Of a stretch of DNA of 64,000 nucleotides, positions 10,375 to 21,992 are shown in pieces. The stretch is from Plicaturopsis crispa FD-325 SS-3 (Eukaryota; Basidiomycota; Agaricomycetes; Amylocorticiales; Amylocorticiaceae). The stretch spans positions 123,462 through 187,461 of the forward strand of contig KN832558.1 of the NCBI GenBank assembly GCA_000827205.1, in the 5' to 3' direction. The notes beneath the pieces are model-generated. The model searched no databases and was not told the DNA's origin. It worked only from the letters and a program-made list of their open reading frames with translations. Each line of letters begins with the position of its first letter. The stretch's first letter is position 1. Made by a program: the position numbers and the translations under genes.

Positions 10375-12940
10375 TTACTTCTCGTCCACTTTCTCCAGAC
10401 GTGCCTCCTCAACGCCACGTCCAGCCTCCCTGGGCTTCCTCGCCTCTGCCGCGCGTGTTTGCTCCACGAGATCCTGCCGATTCTCGAATCCTGCGGGTGC
10501 CCATCTCCGGGACGTCCAGGGCTTGCAGTTGGGGTCGCAGTACATCTTGCAAACATTTTCGTCAATGTCCAACTGCGTCAATTCGCACAGATAAGAACGT
10601 ACCATGTCAACGGCCTCAAGAGACAAGTCGGATGACTCGTACAGGAAACAGTACACCACTAGGGCGCCGGCGATGTTGCATGCTGCGATATCGATCAGTA
10701 CACTACTGTGCGCGGGGAAGAGAAAATACGCACCGGCAAACACGAATCCATATCGGAAGTCGATATCGCCAACAATGAACGGGGTGAAAAATGCTAGCAA
10801 AAAGTTCCACAACCAATTTCCCGCTGTCGCCAGCGCACCCTGTTTGGCGCGTGTCCGCGTAGGGAAAGTTTCGCCGATGAGAATCCATACACCACTTGAA
10901 AAGGGGGCTACGATCAGGGACGCGAAACTCAACGAAGAAATACTCAGACGACGTACGGTGCCCATGTCATCGCATAACCCGCAATAAACAAGCAGGCGCT
11001 GACAATCATAACTGTAAAATGATTGATCAGGCACTGCAGCACACAAAAAAGATCTCCCGTCTGAGCGCACGCTTTCCAGTCCCCGGATGATCCGTGGGAT
11101 CGTGAGCAGTCGCAGCGCTCGCAAACACAAGCAGCCATGCACCCTGCCACAGGCCGCCGAAAATGAGCGGCACCCGACGTCCAAACTGCAGAAGATTCAG
11201 TCTCGCACAACATTGGCATTTCACGGGGGACCGACCTTCTCCATAACATAGAGACCGCCAAACGTGCACACGAAATTGACGGCACCAAGTATAATTTGCG
11301 TAACAAACGAGTCGGTGATTCCGACCGATTTAAATATCGTCGCCTGTAAGTAACAGTAAGCACGTTGAACCCGAATAAATTCTTGCGATAACGCGGGGTA
11401 AGTTTGACTTACGCCATCTGTTAATTACATAGACAATCGATGTTAGCACAAGAAGACACAAAAAATACTTCTGAGGCCAGTGTACTGACACTGAACGGAA
11501 GACGCGTTAGGCATTGCAGACGAGAAAAAACCACACCAAAACTCACACTGTGTAAATTGTAGGGAGATTTCAAAAGACCTGTCAGTCAGTGCATTGCATA
11601 GTAAAGAAAAGGAAGCAGCTGACTACTGCACGTCCATCCAGAAATCAGAGCTTGTGCGTGGATAGAACAGATCGACGCACGAAGAAATAATTAGCTCCAG
11701 TCAGTTGTTGCAAGCTTTGTAAGCTGATACCTAATAACGAGAAACGGTTAAGCAGGACGCGGTGCACCAGCCTAAGAGAACCAGACAGACCCAAAAGGGT
11801 CCTGTAAAGAGTCTTGTTCTCCACCCTGAAGCAGTCTAGCCACCCCACGCGATTGCGGTACTTCTGCTCGTGCAGCACGTTGACACGGATCTCCTCGACC
11901 TCCGCCGCGACGACGGGATCGTTCGGCTCCGCGCCGCGCGTGCGCGCGATAGACACCTGCGCCTCTGACAGACGGTCGTGCGCGGCTAACCATCTGCGCA
12001 AACATACACATGAGCACATTCGACACGGCGAGCACGGACCTGCGGACGCACCGGGGGGACTCGGGCATGAAGAGAATGCCGATGGAGAGGATGAGTGGCC
12101 ACAGAATGCCGATGCCGATGACGGTGCGCCAGGACCCCGAGGCGGCGATGTCGCGCGTGCCGAGCGAGATGAGATAAGCGACTAGGATGCCGAACGTGAT
12201 GAACAGCTGGTACGTCGCAGTCAGAGTTCCACGGATTTGCGGGGGCGCGGTTTCTGCTTGATACTGCACGAGCCGAGTCATTGAGCATTCTGAATTTGGC
12301 GTGAACAACGCGAAGAAAACATACCATGGGGACGGCAGCGCTTAAGGCCCCGACACCGAGACCGGAGACCAAGCGACCGACGGCGATCTGCTGCCAAGTG
12401 TGCGTGGACGCAAGCTGGATGATAACGCCGACGATGAAAAGCATGCACTCGGACACCATCGCGTATCGCCGCCCTAGCCAGTCTGCAGTTCTATATACGG
12501 AGTCAGGTACCATGAGATCCGCGCGCAGGCAATCGTGGAAAAGCCAAGAGACTGCGAACTCACGGAGCACCGATGAGTGCGCCTGCTAGGGTGCCAATTG
12601 AGAGCAGCGACACGATCAGGCCCTCTCGGACGACACTAAAGCTACATTGTGAGGCGTCATCCGGAGAAGAACATGTCGCGAAGCGTTGCAAAAAGTCATC
12701 CATTAGCAGGATATCGGAGATCTGGCCTGTATCGTACTGCGCATCCATGAGAAAGGCGTTGCGGGGTCATCCATTCAATAGGACATACGCACTCCGAATA
12801 TGAAACCGCCCATGGAGGCGACAAGCGCAAGCATGATTGCTGTCCATCCTATGGGCACCCCTTGTCTACGGACCATCTGCGTTAGCACGACTACCACCGT
12901 ATACGAGTGTAGACGCGACATACGCGTAGAAAAGCGCCAT
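10375..12940 (-). CDS. MFS sugar/H+ symporter, copy 1
   Basis: Twelve-helix hexose transporter of the sugar porter family in the plasma membrane. The first exon is only 17 nt (MALFYA, phase 2) and splices to [24 protein letters not shown]. Family motifs: [24 protein letters not shown] (loop 2 GRR), [40 protein letters not shown] (helix 7 QQLTG), [27 protein letters not shown] and the C-terminal [20 protein letters not shown] tail. About twelve exons, total about 530 residues. Paralog of the gene at 39005-41598, with matching first-exon structure and tail. No break was seen. The specific sugar cannot be read from the sequence. Confidence 0.88.
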
Positions 12941-13724
12941 AATTACGGTCTCGCTAGTTGCTGAATGTGAGTGGCTGTTGCAGCGATGGAGGGGAAAGTC
13001 GGAAACGGGAGCGAGTAGGATTTTGAGTGGTTCGGAGCTGATGATATCATCGGCTACTTACCCACAGATCATGTAATTCCGCCCCGCAGCCCCGCATTCC
13101 TCGGGTCGAAGCCGACCTCCCATGTTCTACGCGTTTGGAATCGGCTTGCAGTGCCATGCACACGCCAAGTATGAACCTGTGGGTTCCGGTGCGCTGCTTG
13201 GGACGCGAGTCGGGCAGATTAAAGTACATCTTGCGCGGTCACCGCTGCACTTTACCTTGCCCACCAATCGAGAAGTTCTGACAGGATGCGAGCGCGCAAT
13301 AGACAAATTCTTCTGGGTGGACGGACGCCGGCCGCGGGCGAAGTCCATGTGCCCTCCACCTTCGTCAAATCGATGTCTCCGACTCTAGCCGATCGTGGGG
13401 TTAGCGTGGGTGCGCAGCGCCTTTTTTTGCGTAAAGTTCCTCGCAAACGCGCATCTTGATGTTGTCTACGGTCCGGCGTTTGCGTCCCATTACAATTGGA
13501 CGCATCGTTTCATTCTCTTTGCGCCCCACGGCGACAACATATCGCCGTTGACCTGACCAAAGGATGACGGTGGTCAGTTGCAGGATAAGCAGTCGTGACA
13601 AAACAGCACTCACTGTGCGTAACCACGATCCACCAAGAGATCGAGAGCGTACCTTCAAGAGGATTACTTTGAGTTCAACTTCAAGTTTCAATGCGGGTGC
13701 CACAACGGAGGCGCAGGTGGCACT
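12941..13724. other. Upstream flank of transporter 1 and unassigned minus-strand frame
   Basis: The first part is promoter for the transporter. A minus-strand frame (13724 down to 13401) contains a hydrophobic stretch (ATCASVVAPALKL) and a basic C-terminus ending KKGAAHPR; it could be the last exons of a small membrane protein. It runs to the very edge of the CACTA element, so the element may have landed in a gene. No family is recognised. Confidence 0.3.
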
Positions 13725-13763
13725 CACTATGAGACCTGGACAGAGCGATGTTAGCTATGGCAG
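13725..13763 (+). repeat. CACTA left terminal inverted repeat
   Basis: Starts CACTATGAGACC and includes TTAGCTATGG. Preceded directly by target duplication ACT. Confidence 0.65.
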
Positions 13764-15133
13764 TCACTCTGACATCGGGACACAGTAGCTATCTTACAGA
13801 GCTGAACTGACTCAGTTTCAGAAAAATCACTAGGCAGACAAGTGATTTCTCACTATGTGGGACAGAGCGGGTTTAGCTCCTTGAATGTCCGTTTTCACTC
13901 ACTGCTTCCATACGCCCTGCGCCGTATTGTTAGCTATACTACCGGGTGATTTCGAGTTCACTCTGTTTCTTGGTTGCTTGTGCCATGGGACTTAGCAACT
14001 ACTGCTGCTTGCATGCAATTAGATAGGGCAAAAATCAGATTTATTGATAATGTAATAGTACATGATACGACGACGCGGGGCCAAACACTGTCAAGGCAAA
14101 TCGATGACGCGAGCGCCCACGCACGATGCGCCGGTCAGCCAGATCTCTCGATTGGTGCACCTGCTCCGTCGCCCCATCCATCGCGGACCGGCTAGCATGT
14201 TGAAGCTGCAAAAAACGGGGTTCGCATCGAGGGCTCATTAGCGAGGAGTTCATGTACCCAATATGCACATACTCTCACCCTGTCCAATGTCACCAACCTT
14301 GCGGCATCGCGGACGGGCCAGAGGCGCAGATACGAGGGAATGCACGCGTGCAGGGCGACGGCCTGTTAAACATGTGAACGCTCCGGGGAACGTGGTATTT
14401 CAAAAGTGACTCGTACCGCATATTGCAATTCAATTTACCCGCGCATATGGAGAATTACCTGGCGTGTTCGGGACGTGCGTAAGTAAGTATGTCGACTGGG
14501 TATGGGGAGCGTAGTAAACGCACCTTAGGTTTCAAGACATTGTCAGTGCGCGCGTCTCGATTACGACAGGCTGAGGTCGCGTACCTGCACCGTGACTTCA
14601 CGTCTTTCAGCCTCACGCTGTCGTACCAAGCTACGGCCGTAGTAGCCAGAGGCAGTGGATGGTCGAGACTCGTTTGACGACAGGTGAATGGAATAAGATT
14701 TGTTGTTGCGCGCAGCCAGTCTTCGTCGTTTAAATCGACACCTCGCCTCTGAGAGCCCTTGATCCAAAGCGCACTGGAGTGCACGCGGCCGCCATAGTGA
14801 GACCTAGAAAGACAACGACGAGGGTTATGGCTCTTGCGTATCCAAATGCTTGTTCCGAGGGGGATGTGCGAGGTGGTCGTGAAGGTTGAGAGCAAGATTG
14901 CGGTCGCCAGGACGGTACCATGGTCGCGAGGTTGTGGTTGATGTTTGTTTGCAATGTGGCGCACAAGGAAACACGCATCGAATGGACTTAGCATTTCTCG
15001 CGGAAATGCTGCCGTAGCTACAGTGGCCCAATGTCAGAGTGAAAAAATTCACCCGGTTTTTCTTGGTCAAACCAGCTCTGTTTCGATTCACTAGGTACAG
15101 CTTGGTTTCCTAGTGATCTACGAACGTAGCTTT

Positions 15134-15172
15134 GTCGCATAGCTACACTGACCCAGTCTGGGTTCCATAGTG
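15134..15172 (-). repeat. CACTA right terminal inverted repeat
   Basis: Reads CACTATGGAACCC on the minus strand and includes GTAGCTATGCG. Followed directly by ACT. Confidence 0.65.
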
Positions 15173-15530
15173 ACTGTTCGACGAGGCTCTGCCTATCGAG
15201 CCCTATGGTCTCTGCTCTGTCGCATTTCCACGGCAGAGAAAGCACGACGGCTCCGGCCCAAGATTATGTGAGAGAAATACAAGCTGATGTGTATTATATC
15301 GCGGTCCATGCAAGACATTCCGAGTTTCCGTGCACAATCAGTGCAGGACAAGTGCAAGATTGCAAGGTGAAAACAATAGCCCCTAGTACACCGATATTAC
15401 GTCATACCTTCCCACCTTTATCCCGACAGCCACCACAGCTTGCAGTTCGGCATTGCTTCAACAGCTACTTACTACTCCAGACTTTCAAAATCGCAGGGAA
15501 CCACAACTACTACGATTTGTTTCTGTCACT
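15173..15530. other. Flank between CACTA element and PIN-like gene
   Basis: The 358 bp contain the promoter of the PIN-like gene. No coding region is supported. Minus-strand sequence near 15175-15205 stays open into the frame left of the CACTA element if the element is ignored, but only for about ten codons. Confidence 0.4.
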
Positions 15531-16866
15531 ATGACTGAAGCAAAGGTGCATTTGAACCGTTCTCTCATCGATTTTCTTGTCGTTAATCTGAATCCTTAGG
15601 GACCGACTACCGCAACAGCCACAACGAACAAGCTGGCCATGTCCCGCGCACTCGGGGCTGCGTTTCTGAACCACCAAGTCGAGCAACTTGAAAAATCAGT
15701 AAACGGACCTGCTTCTGGAAACTGGCGGGACAGACGACAAGGACAGTCCGACCGCGCGCACTCGAACGGACGTGGCCCTGGCGCTAAACGCCCGCCACAG
15801 ACGCCCGGCATCAAGATCGTGAGGAAGAAGGGCGCAGAAGCTACGGAGAGAGGAGACCCCCTGGATCGCTCAAGGACGCCCAGGACGAGTGAGGAAGACG
15901 GCGGGCCTGACAAGGATGCCGATGTCGTGGTGGTGGACGCAAGCGTACTGGTCCACGCACTCCCGCAGGTCAAGAAATGGTGCAACGAAGGTCGGCAGGA
16001 GATATTGATCGTCCCTCTCGAAGGTCAGTATAACAGACGACGCTCTTTCGTATTTCCAGGGTATAACGTCTAACTATCCCTTAGCTCTGAACACACTCGA
16101 TTTGCTCAAGAAGGGAACGACCGTGCTGGCCCAGAAAGCCCGTGCTGCATCCAGGACGCTCGAGTCACAGGTCGGATCGAATCCGCGCATCCGTGTGCAG
16201 CAGGACGATGCATTCGTGCTCTGGGACTCCATCCCGTTCAAGGACTTGCCCGCTGACGATAAGGCCGCCGTCAATCCGCAGCTGCATGTGGGCAGCTCCC
16301 CTGAATGGGTGCGCAGAACGATCTGTTGCGCCCGTTGGGAGCTTGAGCACTTTGGCAAGGAAGGAAAGACGAGCCCCAAAGTCGTGCTCGCCGTACTAGC
16401 GCCCATGCCTGTGCAACAGCCCACCCACGTTCCCGCCGATGCACCGACCGATGCAACCTCTCCAGTCCCGCTCCCGGCACCTAGTACACATGGAAACAAA
16501 TTCGAGCCGCGCTCTGCCGGGACACTTGTTGGGCAGTGGGCCTACCGCGCCGGTATAGATATGCTACAAATCAAGCCCGCGTCGCAGCCTCCCGCAACGA
16601 ACACCGCAGCACGCAGCCATCACAAGCTCTCATCGGACGAGGAACGCCCCAAGAAGACACACGGCCACCATGGCCAAGTTGGCGGCGGCAGGGGCCGCCG
16701 CAGCTCACACTCAACCGCGCCTGGATCGGTGAGCGGCAGTGCACCCGGGTCCTCCGGGCTTGTGGAGCGCCCGCCCGCCGTTATGGCCATGATGGAGATG
16801 GTGTCGCAGCCGAAGAAAGTCGTGCGCGTTCTCGCTCGCGGAGAGAAACTAGATCCCGACCCATAG
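15531..16866 (+). CDS. PIN-like domain protein
   Basis: A five-codon first exon (MTEAK) splices to GPTTATATTNKLAMSRALG; the start is chosen because it gives a clean frame and donor. After a basic, polar N-terminus comes a PIN-like fold start: DADVVVVDASVLVHALPQV (first acidic residue), QEILIVPLEALNTLDLLKKG (second acidic residue in helix 2-3) and RTLESQVG. An intron separates VPLE from ALNTLD. The C-terminal half is Pro/Ser/His-rich and probably disordered, ending VVRVLARGEKLDPDP. PIN domains are usually metal-dependent RNases, as in the Smg6/Esl/Swt1 groups. The exact subfamily is not recognised, and I cannot confirm all acidic residues. About 415 residues. Confidence 0.65.
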
Positions 16867-17512
16867 TGGCAACACCAGATCATCTAAGGTAGGCAGGATT
16901 TCCACTTGCATGTGCGAATCCGATCGTTTATCTTTTCCTACGCAGATCAGAACAATCAGATTATCACATACTATGACCGTTGGCCGAACCCAATCTCGAC
17001 ACACCAGAGGCCGTTCATTAGACCTATCCTGCTCCGGGATAACAACGGTGTGTCGTCACCTACATATTCCTGCTCGATCCATACTCAACTAGTGTCATGA
17101 TGCAGATGCACAGACGGCCGGAATGTCAGTCGACAGGGTTGGACTCGGTCCCGATATGACCTCCAGGACATGGATTTGGATTTACCCACAGTCCCTCGAA
17201 TCTTACGAGCTAAGGATGCCGACGGGTGTCCAGCCCTGCCCACTACGTGACGAGTGCGCCATGACACTGCACTAAATGCTACATTTTATGCCTTCGTATG
17301 CCCATCTCCTGTCTCATTCATTCCTACCGTGTACTTTCTGAATCTATCTCATTTACCCTTAACATTGCGCCAATTGATCATGAAGGGGTGTGCTGTCTAT
17401 CATGATGGACAACATGCAGATCTACACTGGTAGCGTGACTGCAGCACTGGCCGACGCACACACCTCTTTAGATAGGAATGAATAAGATCAAAACGACAAT
17501 CCTCTGTACATA
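16867..17512. other. Intergenic region between PIN-like gene and peptidase
   Basis: The two genes converge here. No reading frame has family features and no repeat was spotted. Confidence 0.5.
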
Positions 17513-18141
17513 CTACAGATTTCCAAAGCGCGGTACAGCATCCACCAGATCGTCCAAAGCCCCCTTCAGCTCCCGGTCCTCGCTCGAGAATGCGCTAACC
17601 TTTCTACCCCCCGTTTCAATGCCGAAAGGCAGCTCATCGACATCGCATTCTGTCCCCTCCGCAGGAACAGTCCCATTCACAAAATACGCACGGACATTCT
17701 TCGCCGTACACAGCGATGGGCTCGAAATAGAGCAATGCCCATACGACTTCTGCACCAGCAGACCCGCGCCCTCGTACCGCGCCTGGACGGCTCGCGCGTC
17801 ATGGAGCGGGCACACCGGGTCGAATTGCGGCGAAATTACCAGCAGCGGATGCGCCGTCTTCCCAGCAAAAGCGCCAGTGTACCGCCACTTCGCGCGGATC
17901 TGCCACTGCATGCATTTGAGGTGGTGAGCGCCCCACAGCGGCGCGGCGAGGGTGGATATCTCGGCGAGCCCTTCCATGTATCGCGCGTACTCCACCATGT
18001 CGTCGGCGAGGGGCTCGCCGTCGCCGCAAGCGATTGCGTAGAAGGCCTCGTTCTCCTCGAGCCAGGGGGTGTTGGCTTTGCAGTCGCAGCCGACGCCGTT
18101 GGCCATGCCGAGCGCGGCAATGGCGCTAGCGTTGTTGTTCT

Positions 18142-18171
18142 TGGGGACCGGCAATCGCGGTTCAAAATGTG
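18142..18171 (+). repeat. Left terminal inverted repeat of the transposon
   Basis: Begins TGGGGACCGGCAATC, preceded by target copy TTGTTCT. Confidence 0.85.
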
Positions 18172-18355
18172 TGCACATCACGTGACCTATCCGCGGCCAT
18201 TTCGATGGTCAATCTTTCTTCGCGTCGTCGCAAGCTCATTTGAGCGCAATATTGAGAGCTGAAAGCTACGAGTAACATTGGTAATTATAGAGGGAAGTAA
18301 ATGAGTCAAATAGAAACAATTTTGAAGTAGTAGTATGGCTGTAAATGCCGAATTA

Positions 18356-21233
18356 TTAGCAGTATTCCATCTCAGAGCGTTCAGCCTCTTCATCCTCCCA
18401 GTCCCACCCAGCACTTGGCTCCACAGGCCCCTCGTCAACGCCAGACATGTCTCCCTCGTTTCTAACCGGAGCGTTGTACCGTGCCACCGCCTCCAAGAGT
18501 GCATCTAGACGTTGCCGTTTGTTCTTCAGGTGGGATTTCTTCGGGATAGCAGGGTCGTGTTTGCGGAGCGCCTCGAGCTGCAGCTCGATGTCCTTCCCAG
18601 TCCCGGGATTGGCCGTTATGTCGTCTACATCGAGGCGGAGTTCGACAGCATCAATCCTTGCCGCTGCTGCGTCCGCACGGTCCCTCCGGGCATCGTCTTT
18701 GCGTCGCTTCCCCTCCACCAACAAGTCATCCGCATCCTGCTGCTCCCGACGTCGTTTCTTCTCCCGCCCACTCGCGTCCATTTTCCGCGATGCCCTCCGG
18801 AGATACTGCCGATCTGCAGGGTCGAGCGTCCGAATATATGCCTTTGTGTTGTTCTTCTTATACATGGCACGGGCGTTGTGTCGATCAAGGGTGAGGTTCG
18901 GTGCATTCCGAGCACTGACGCGGTAAGACCCGAGCGCTCCCTCGTTGATATCATTAGTCGGGGCCATGAACGCCTGCGCTCGTTGCGATTCAGTTGCCGA
19001 TGCGATGGTACCACCCTCCATATACTCTGAAGCGAACCGCTCCCATGTCTCGAGAGCGCCCTCAAAAAAAGCGAGCAGCCCATTACGCAGATGGGGAAAT
19101 GATGGCATGTGCCGGTGCACCGCATAAAACGCGTCCGGTCGCTCCCATGGTTTTCCGTCAAGCGCACCGAGCTCCCAAGACGCGTCGTCCGCTAGGAGGA
19201 GATCGGGGTTTGCGACGATGGCCTTGCAATGCGCAATGACACGCTCGTGAAGATCTTGAAGGTCCATCGCGTTCTGGAACTCTGCATCGGATCCACGGAC
19301 ACAGCGCAAGTAGGGGATACTGATAGACTGGGAATATAAGACCAAGATAGCGAATTCGGTGAGGGTGGGGATGTCCTGCAGGGCCTTGAGAAGATTGGCC
19401 TCCATGTTGTTCAACTTCCTGCTTTCCTTCTTGTCCTTAACGATCCCGAGAAAGGTGATATAAAGGGGAAGGTGGACAAGAAGCTCCGCGGCTGCATCGC
19501 AGTGTGACTGATAGCGGATATTGCTGGTACCGGGGAAGCAGATCGCGTATCCGAGTTCGGATTCGAAGTAGATTCGGAAGGTGTCTTGTTGTCCCTTCTT
19601 TGCGTCCTTGTGGTGGAATATCGCACCTGCAAGGCTCGTCGCCTTCACAGCACCGCCTAGAGTGCGATCCAGAGCACGATCCCTAGCCGCGGATGGCCCT
19701 CCTTCCGCCGCCGCCGCATTATCACGATTGAAGAGGGGTACGGGCGGGGTCAGACCAGCGGCATGCCATGAGGCAGCGAGCCTCACGTTACCGCCTTTGA
19801 CCGCGTTCATCTCCTTGTGCATGCAGCACCCAGCCCAGACAAAGAAGACGACGTCCTGGACATCCTCGTCGCTAAGGGAGGCAAGCTCGTCGTCCGCAAC
19901 GCGCCCGCATACACGGTGAAATGTCGCAACGTCACGTTCGTCCTTTTCCTCGGGCGACAATCCTTCCCAAGCTTCCAGCCCTCCCGCATCCTCCAGCTTC
20001 TTCTCGTTCTCCTCGTAAAGCACGGGGAGGAGTTCCATACCAGTTCTGGTACGGATCGCCTGCTCGCCGCGGATCTCGCGTTGTGCTGCGAGTTTCCAGA
20101 GCTTGATGAGGCGAGCGAGTTTTTTCTGGTCCTCAGCGTGGTCGGTAAGAAGACCTTTGATTTTCGCGGCGAACGTCCGGGGATCCATCGGTTGCTTGCG
20201 CCCGCTCGGGCTATCATTGTAAAGTGCGTACATCTCCTCGATTTCGTCTTTCCACCCGTTTAGCTGAGTTTCGCTCGTGTGATTTACAGCTGAGGTGATG
20301 CCGAAGAACCGTTGAGTAGGAATGGAATTGGTTGTGGAGGGTCCACTTCCGCTAGACGACCCACTGGGGTCGTCCGAGACGACATATGCGGCGTGCTTGG
20401 ACTCGAATTGCCTATGGCGGTGGGATGTACCGTCCCCGCTGATCGTTAAGCCTAAGTATGGGTGGAATCCGTCAGAAGCTGCAGAGGATATGTAATGCCC
20501 GGTACTCACTTTCAACCTGGCCCACCTCCTTGACAATTTGCATCTTCGAGGCGACGAATGCTTCGCCCTCAAAGCGTCCTACACTGCGCGCGACCGGCGT
20601 CTTGTCCACCGTCTTTCCCATTCCCTCTGCTACCGCTTCAATCACCGGACCGACTCGTTCGGTCGGGACGCCGCACGCGACGAGCTCGAGGACCATCTCT
20701 CTCGATTTATCCGTGTACACGCCCTTGTCCATCATGCGGAATTCACTCGACGAGCCCGCTGCATCCTCTGCCTCCTCGTACGCCTCCTTGCGCGCCTTTT
20801 CGACCGCCCGCGCTTTGGTCAAAGGTGCACGAGCATCGCGCATGCGCGACGCGTTTTTCTCTTTACGGAGCTTCGCGTTCTGCGCAACGGTAGCGTCGAG
20901 CTTCGCTGAGGTGACGGCGAGGGCGTGGGTGGAGGACTCGGCTCGCGAGTGTTCTTGCGAGACCGCAGCTTCCGCGGATTCTGCGCGGCGAAGGAGGCTG
21001 TCCTTTTTTTTCTCTGCCCGCCGGACCTTGCGGCGCTCGTTGCGAAATCGCGACTCGTATGATTTGGCACGCTCGACTGCTGTGTCCCGAGCATCCTGAG
21101 TGAGCTGGAGAAGCTCCTGGGATGCGCCTGCTTCCAATGGTTCCGCGTTCTCCTTGTCTGCACCTCGACGTGCGGCATGAGCAAAAATTCGAGCTTCGGA
21201 TAAGTGAGCTTTCTGGCGGCGCGATCGTCCCAT
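18356..21233 (-). CDS. Putative transposase of an Agaricomycete-expanded family
   Basis: About 947 residues from two exons. The start is placed at MGRSRRQKAHLSEA (21233) because it follows a run of hydrophobic, low-value codons and begins a basic segment. Residues 1-240 are a charged coiled coil (RNERRKVRRAEKKKDS) then a helical region. A very short intron of about 31 nt (near 20478-20508) leads into SDGFHPYLGLTISGDGTSHRH. Conserved blocks follow: FFGITSAVNHTSETQLNGWK, PRTFAAKIKGLLTDHAEDQK, FFVWAGCCMHKEMNAVKGG (about residue 460), LFNRDNAAAA, KATSLAGAIFHHKDAKKGQQ and TSNIRYQSHCDAAAELLVHL. The C-terminus is basic then acidic (DWEDEEAE). I recall this as a multi-copy family of hypothetical proteins in Agaricomycetes. 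Its place as the only gene inside a TIR/TSD element argues for a transposase; DDE residues are not proved. Confidence 0.75.
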
Positions 21234-21962
21234 ACTGGAGAGCGGCGAGGATGTAAAAAGTAAGAGATTAATAGAGCATAGCAAGATAAATAGTAAATAG
21301 ATAATTCGAGACATAGCTGAAGGCGTTAGGCCTTGAGCATGAGTTGGGAGAGTGCAAAGAACTGCGTCGAGGACAAAGTCGCGTCGGTGAAAACACGTTG
21401 GCCGTAAAAGGCAATTGGCCTAGAATGCCAGTTTTTTTGTGAAGATTGCTATGCTCTACAATGAATATTGCACTGGGACTCCTTCTGAGTGTTCAGAAAT
21501 ATGCATGTGGTAGTCCTCTAAGATATTCCCAGCGCTCAGAGCTTAGCTTAACATGCCTCGACCTGTATGGCACAAGCTTACCGACGTGCAGCGAGGTCGC
21601 GACGCGACGCGTCAAGTCGCGCCACTCACTGAAAACGCGGTGAAGCTGGTCAGTCACTTTCCAGCTTCCACTCGACCGTTTTGCTTCATTTAAACGCTAG
21701 GATATACCATGACAAGGCGTACAAACAAAGTCTTGAAATCCGATTTTTTGTATATGCCTTAGTTCTTCTGTTATGAGCTGAGGATGGGACATATTGGAGC
21801 CCACAGACACTATTACAAAAATCGAATTTCAACGTTTTCTTTACATGGTCTTTCGGTACATTTTCCTTCACTAAAGCTAGATGAGAGGTGGCCTGTAGAA
21901 GAAGATAAATAATTGACCACCGTCTCGAAAGTCCTGGCTTGCGCCACCCGCACGTCGGAGTT

Positions 21963-21992
21963 GAAATTTTGGCGGGGGATTGCCTGTCCCCA
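21963..21992 (-). repeat. Right terminal inverted repeat of the transposon
   Basis: Minus strand begins TGGGGACAGGCAATC, followed on the plus strand by target copy TTGTTCT. Confidence 0.85.

Larger units (their letters stand above)
13725..15172. mobile_element. Non-autonomous CACTA (EnSpm) DNA transposon
   Basis: The 1,448 bp segment begins CACTATG and ends CATAGTG, and is flanked by the 3 bp direct repeat ACT (13722-13724 and 15173-15175); both are hallmarks of CACTA elements. The termini share further bases, including a TAGCTATG block about 25-35 nt in. Inside each end are subterminal repeats in inverse orientation, for example 13765-13792 against 15014-15041 (about 25 of 28 matching), and a TCACTAGG/CCTAGTGA pair. 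No transposase frame is seen, so it would depend on a partner elsewhere. Low TIR identity beyond the first bases suggests age or a normal CACTA pattern. Confidence 0.7.
18142..21992 (-). mobile_element. DNA transposon with TIRs and 7 bp target duplication
   Basis: The ends read TGGGGACCGGCAATC (left, plus strand) and TGGGGACAGGCAATC (right, minus strand): 14 of 15 match, and about 22 of 30 over a longer span including a CAAAAT block. The 7 bp TTGTTCT lies directly outside both ends (18135-18141 and 21993-21999). Taking one terminal base off each end would give an 8 bp duplication with one mismatch, so hAT- or KDZ-like 8 bp duplication cannot be excluded. The element carries one long minus-strand gene and splits a peptidase gene. 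Intact gene, exact target duplication and undamaged host halves point to a recent, possibly autonomous insertion. I cannot assign a superfamily from end sequence alone. Confidence 0.88.

Noticed and set aside
14041-14994. Possible coding frames inside the CACTA element
   Set aside because: No transposase motif and no consistent splicing; treated as non-coding filler of a non-autonomous element.
18447-20263. Several long plus-strand frames opposite the transposase
   Set aside because: They mirror the long, GC-rich transposase exon on the other strand and have no family features.
21234-21314. Hydrophobic N-terminal extension of the transposase
   Set aside because: An in-frame upstream ATG gives a leader-like stretch, but a signal peptide makes no sense for a DNA-binding protein; the ATG at 21233 begins a basic segment.
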